From positions 1 through 64,000 of the IMG/VR virus record IMGVR_UViG_3300045995_000532: 64,000 bases of DNA. One strand, written 5' to 3'. The notes beneath the pieces are model-generated. The model was not told the origin of the DNA, did no database searches, and saw nothing but the letters and a program-made list of their open reading frames with translations. Position 1 is the first letter of the stretch, and each line of letters opens with the position of its first letter. Source of the DNA: a virus. Shown here in pieces: positions 61,769-64,000 of the stretch. Position numbers and translations under genes: made by a program.

Positions 61769-64000
61769 CAGATCTTCCTTCCGGTGGAGGCCATGACGAC
61801 CTGCGCGCCAGCCCCGAGATACGTCTTCAGGTACTCGACCACCTGCTCGAGCGGGGCGCCGTTGATGTTCACCACGTTGTTCGAGTTGGAGTAGTCACCC
61901 ACCTGGGTGGGCGCGCCCGACTGCATGGCACGGCGCACCTCGTAAATGGTGGGCAGCTTGATGTCCCCGATGTTGAACTGCCCCTGCAGCGCGTCGCCCG
62001 CCGACTTCAGCAGCTTGTCAACCTGGTCGAGATCTTCCTGCTGCTGGCGGGTCTTCACGGCGATTGCCGCCAGCCGGTCATGCTCGCTCTGCAGGTAGCC
62101 GATGTACGCCGTGTGGGTGATCCGACCCAGGTCTTCAGCGGTCTGCAGGTCGGAGATGCGCTGGCTGAACGCCGCCTGCTCTGCCGATGCCTGCGTGTGC
62201 TTCAAGTCCAGGGAGTCCTGGCTGAGTGTGTCGACACCCTGCCCAGATGCCCGATCTGCAGCGAGCTGGTCCTGGGCCTTCTTGACATCGTTGATCGCCT
62301 GCGCCACTGGGTCAGTGATGTCCGACCCCAGCTGGCGGAGCCGGTCTACCTGGTCGCGTTCCTGCTGAGCGAACTCAGCCTTCGCCTCCACCAGCGCAGT
62401 CGACGCGTTCCAGTAGTCCTCAGTGCCCACCCTCGTCAGACCCAGATTCCGCGTCGCAATCTCGATACCAACCTTGGCCTTGTCGATGCCGGACCGGTCG
62501 CCGGCGATCGAGTGGCTGTCGACCGAGTTGGCGATCCCAACCACATTTGCGGCCTGCTGAAGGTTCAGTTGCGTGATCTGGTCCCGATACTGGCCCGCCT
62601 GCGCATCCCCCGCCGGCAACTGAGCCATCAAGTTTTGCGTGTTGGCGATCTCCTGGGCTGTCCGGGCGAGCTTGTCGCGAGGGTCAATGTTGGCCATCCG
62701 GTTGGCATTTTGCCCGGCGATGACGGCGCTTACGTACGCGTACTGAGCGTCCGTGACCGCCTTCTGTCCTGCCGAAAAAGCGGCCGTATCCTTCGTGAGC
62801 ACCGTCAGTGCGAGCTTGGCGTTATCTAGTGAGGCGGCCGCCATGCCAATCGAGTCGCCAGGGTTGATGTTCTTCAGGTTATTGTTCTGCTGCCGGCTCA
62901 GCGACTCCATCTTGTCGCTGTAGTCCTTCGTGTTCTGAGCTTGCTGGGTAGCCATCTCCCCGGCGGCAAGTTGGGAGTTCAGTGCGGCAACCCGGTCCGC
63001 CGCAGATTGTTCGATCGCGGCCTGCGCGGCTGCCGCTTTTTTATATGGGCGAGAATCGTTGTCGTTTAACTTCCCTTTTGGCCACGGATTTTGCGCCAAT
63101 TGAGCCTCAGTGTCTGAGGAGATCTTCGCCATACCTTCACTGCGAATGTTAGCTTGCTGCGTTCTTTCTGCATCGAGAACAGACTGGTCAATTGCGTTCG
63201 CGCCGTGGATGTTGTCTGGAGTCAGATAAGACTTCTGCATGCCTGCAGCCGCCTGTAGATCGGTTACATTTGCATTGTACACGGCTACCTGCCCGGCGGT
63301 AACCTGGGCACCCGCGTGAGTCAGAATCCTTGCATCCTTCTCAGTCACGTAAGGGTGACTTTTGATGATCTTAGTCGCCTTGTCTTGCGCTTCTTGTAGG
63401 CCTTTAAGACCTACTGCTGCGCCCTGCGACTTACTGCCCGTATCAGCCTCAACTCCAGCTGCGGCTGCCGCTGCCTGGGTCGCCAACCCGTCAAAGATTA
63501 TCGCTGCGTCGAGCTTTTGAGGACTGTATGTTTTCAACATCTCAGTGATCTTTTCCCCGACGAGCGAGTTTAGTTTTGCTTTTCCCTCCGGCGTCAGGCC
63601 AGGCGCCGCTTTATCTGCTACGTCCTGCGACGTCGCAATAAGCGTATTCAGCTCATCCGGGGTAATGACGTTATCTGCAAGAACAGACTGAAGGCGTGAT
63701 GAAATATTTCTTTGAATTGCGTCAGATACTGCTTTGCTCTGATCTGCGCTCAATAGCGTTGCGTCAGAGTTGCCTTGAGCTTCCGCTGCCATCTTCACAG
63801 TCTTATACTGATCAGCCCCAGGAGGCGGGCCAGCAGGATCAACCTGCCCATTCGGAAGATACCTAGTGGCAGCAAGAGGATCGGGCGTGACGTTACTCGC
63901 GAAGAATCCGGCCGTATCGCCAATTGCAGAAAGTGTTGCAGAACCGATGTCAAGAACCAGTTGATCTCGCTGCGCAGGTGAAACGACAGCGACGGCATTC
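61768..64000 (-). CDS. Probable tail tape measure protein, C-terminal part
   Basis: The frame is open to the right edge of the window; the GTG at 63798 is internal, because in-frame codons continue to 64000 without a stop. About 743 residues are visible, dominated by Ala/Gln/Lys coiled-coil heptads (DADKAAPGLTPEGKAKL; QAAAAQAAIEQSAADRVAAL). Tape measure proteins set siphovirus tail length and are ejected with DNA. Its position before Dit and hub genes supports this. The N-terminus and true start lie outside. Confidence 0.75.
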   Translation of the reverse strand, partial: NAVAVVSPAQRDQLVLDIGSATLSAIGDTAGFFASNVTPDPLAATRYLPNGQVDPAGPPPGADQYKTVKMAAEAQGNSDATLLSADQSKAVSDAIQRNISSRLQSVLADNVITPDELNTLIATSQDVADKAAPGLTPEGKAKLNSLVGEKITEMLKTYSPQKLDAAIIFDGLATQAAAAAAGVEADTGSKSQGAAVGLKGLQEAQDKATKIIKSHPYVTEKDARILTHAGAQVTAGQVAVYNANVTDLQAAAGMQKSYLTPDNIHGANAIDQSVLDAERTQQANIRSEGMAKISSDTEAQLAQNPWPKGKLNDNDSRPYKKAAAAQAAIEQSAADRVAALNSQLAAGEMATQQAQNTKDYSDKMESLSRQQNNNLKNINPGDSIGMAAASLDNAKLALTVLTKDTAAFSAGQKAVTDAQYAYVSAVIAGQNANRMANIDPRDKLARTAQEIANTQNLMAQLPAGDAQAGQYRDQITQLNLQQAANVVGIANSVDSHSIAGDRSGIDKAKVGIEIATRNLGLTRVGTEDYWNASTALVEAKAEFAQQERDQVDRLRQLGSDITDPVAQAINDVKKAQDQLAADRASGQGVDTLSQDSLDLKHTQASAEQAAFSQRISDLQTAEDLGRITHTAYIGYLQSEHDRLAAIAVKTRQQQEDLDQVDKLLKSAGDALQGQFNIGDIKLPTIYEVRRAMQSGAPTQVGDYSNSNNVVNINGAPLEQVVEYLKTYLGAGAQVVMASTGRKI

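Noticed and set aside
63796-63798. Start codon of the tape measure protein
   Set aside because: The same frame stays open upstream to the window edge with protein-like sequence, so this GTG is internal.

Overview
The window looks like part of a large actinobacterial tailed-phage genome (siphovirus type), probably one that can persist as a plasmid (a phage-plasmid). The reasons are high GC content, GTG and TTG starts, dense operons of small genes joined by ATGA, GTGA or TGATG overlaps, purine-rich GAGAGGAG-type ribosome binding sites, actinobacterial regulators (Lsr2-like, WhiB-like), a tail-gene block at the right end, and a ParA / primase / toxin-antitoxin block. I see no integrase, capsid, terminase or lysis gene here. 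Host genus cannot be fixed from sequence alone.

Layout. Positions 1-520: non-coding, TTGAC-rich repeats and hairpins. Positions 520-1812 (minus): one 430-aa protein of unknown function, followed by a strong terminator. Positions 1813-2520: extremely GC-rich direct and tandem repeats. Positions 2521-30431 (plus): about 75 mostly small accessory and early genes. Recognisable ones are a metallophosphoesterase, a DUF3560 protein, DUF4192 (split by a frameshift), DUF932, a C5-cytosine methyltransferase with a nested overlapping gene, a DnaN-type sliding clamp, a Ku-like protein, a ParB-like-fold protein, an ATP-dependent DNA ligase, a RuvB-like ATPase, an Lsr2-like silencer and a MazEF-type toxin-antitoxin pair. 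Positions 30406-53272 (minus): HNH nuclease, a DPPY methyltransferase, a ribbon-helix-helix/ParA partition pair, an archaeo-eukaryotic-type primase/replication initiator, a CopG-like small protein, a RelE/Phd pair, MazG, WhiB, RuvC, a second C5 methyltransferase, an SPPY methyltransferase, a T7 gp4-like primase-helicase, an SSB-like protein, a Sak4-like ATPase, endonuclease VII, DUF4406-DUF3310 and a Cas4/RecB-like nuclease. Positions 53641-54170: two small plus-strand genes. Positions 54142-64000 (minus): tail-tip genes ending in the C-terminal part of a probable tape measure protein that runs off the right edge.

How it fits together. The window carries a nearly complete DNA-metabolism kit: clamp, primase-helicase, SSB, Sak4 recombinase, PD-(D/E)XK nuclease, Holliday-junction ATPase and resolvase, and ligase. 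A Ku-like protein adds the possibility of phage-encoded end joining. Partition, initiator, copy-control-like and two toxin-antitoxin genes suggest plasmid-style maintenance. Four DNA methyltransferases with no visible restriction partner suggest genome protection. A stem-loop family with a conserved loop recurs at four gene boundaries, always in the same orientation relative to minus- or plus-strand transcription, and is probably a shared terminator or processing element.

Three genes in the plus-strand block look frameshifted by one base near G-runs. This could be real decay, programmed frameshifting or sequencing error.
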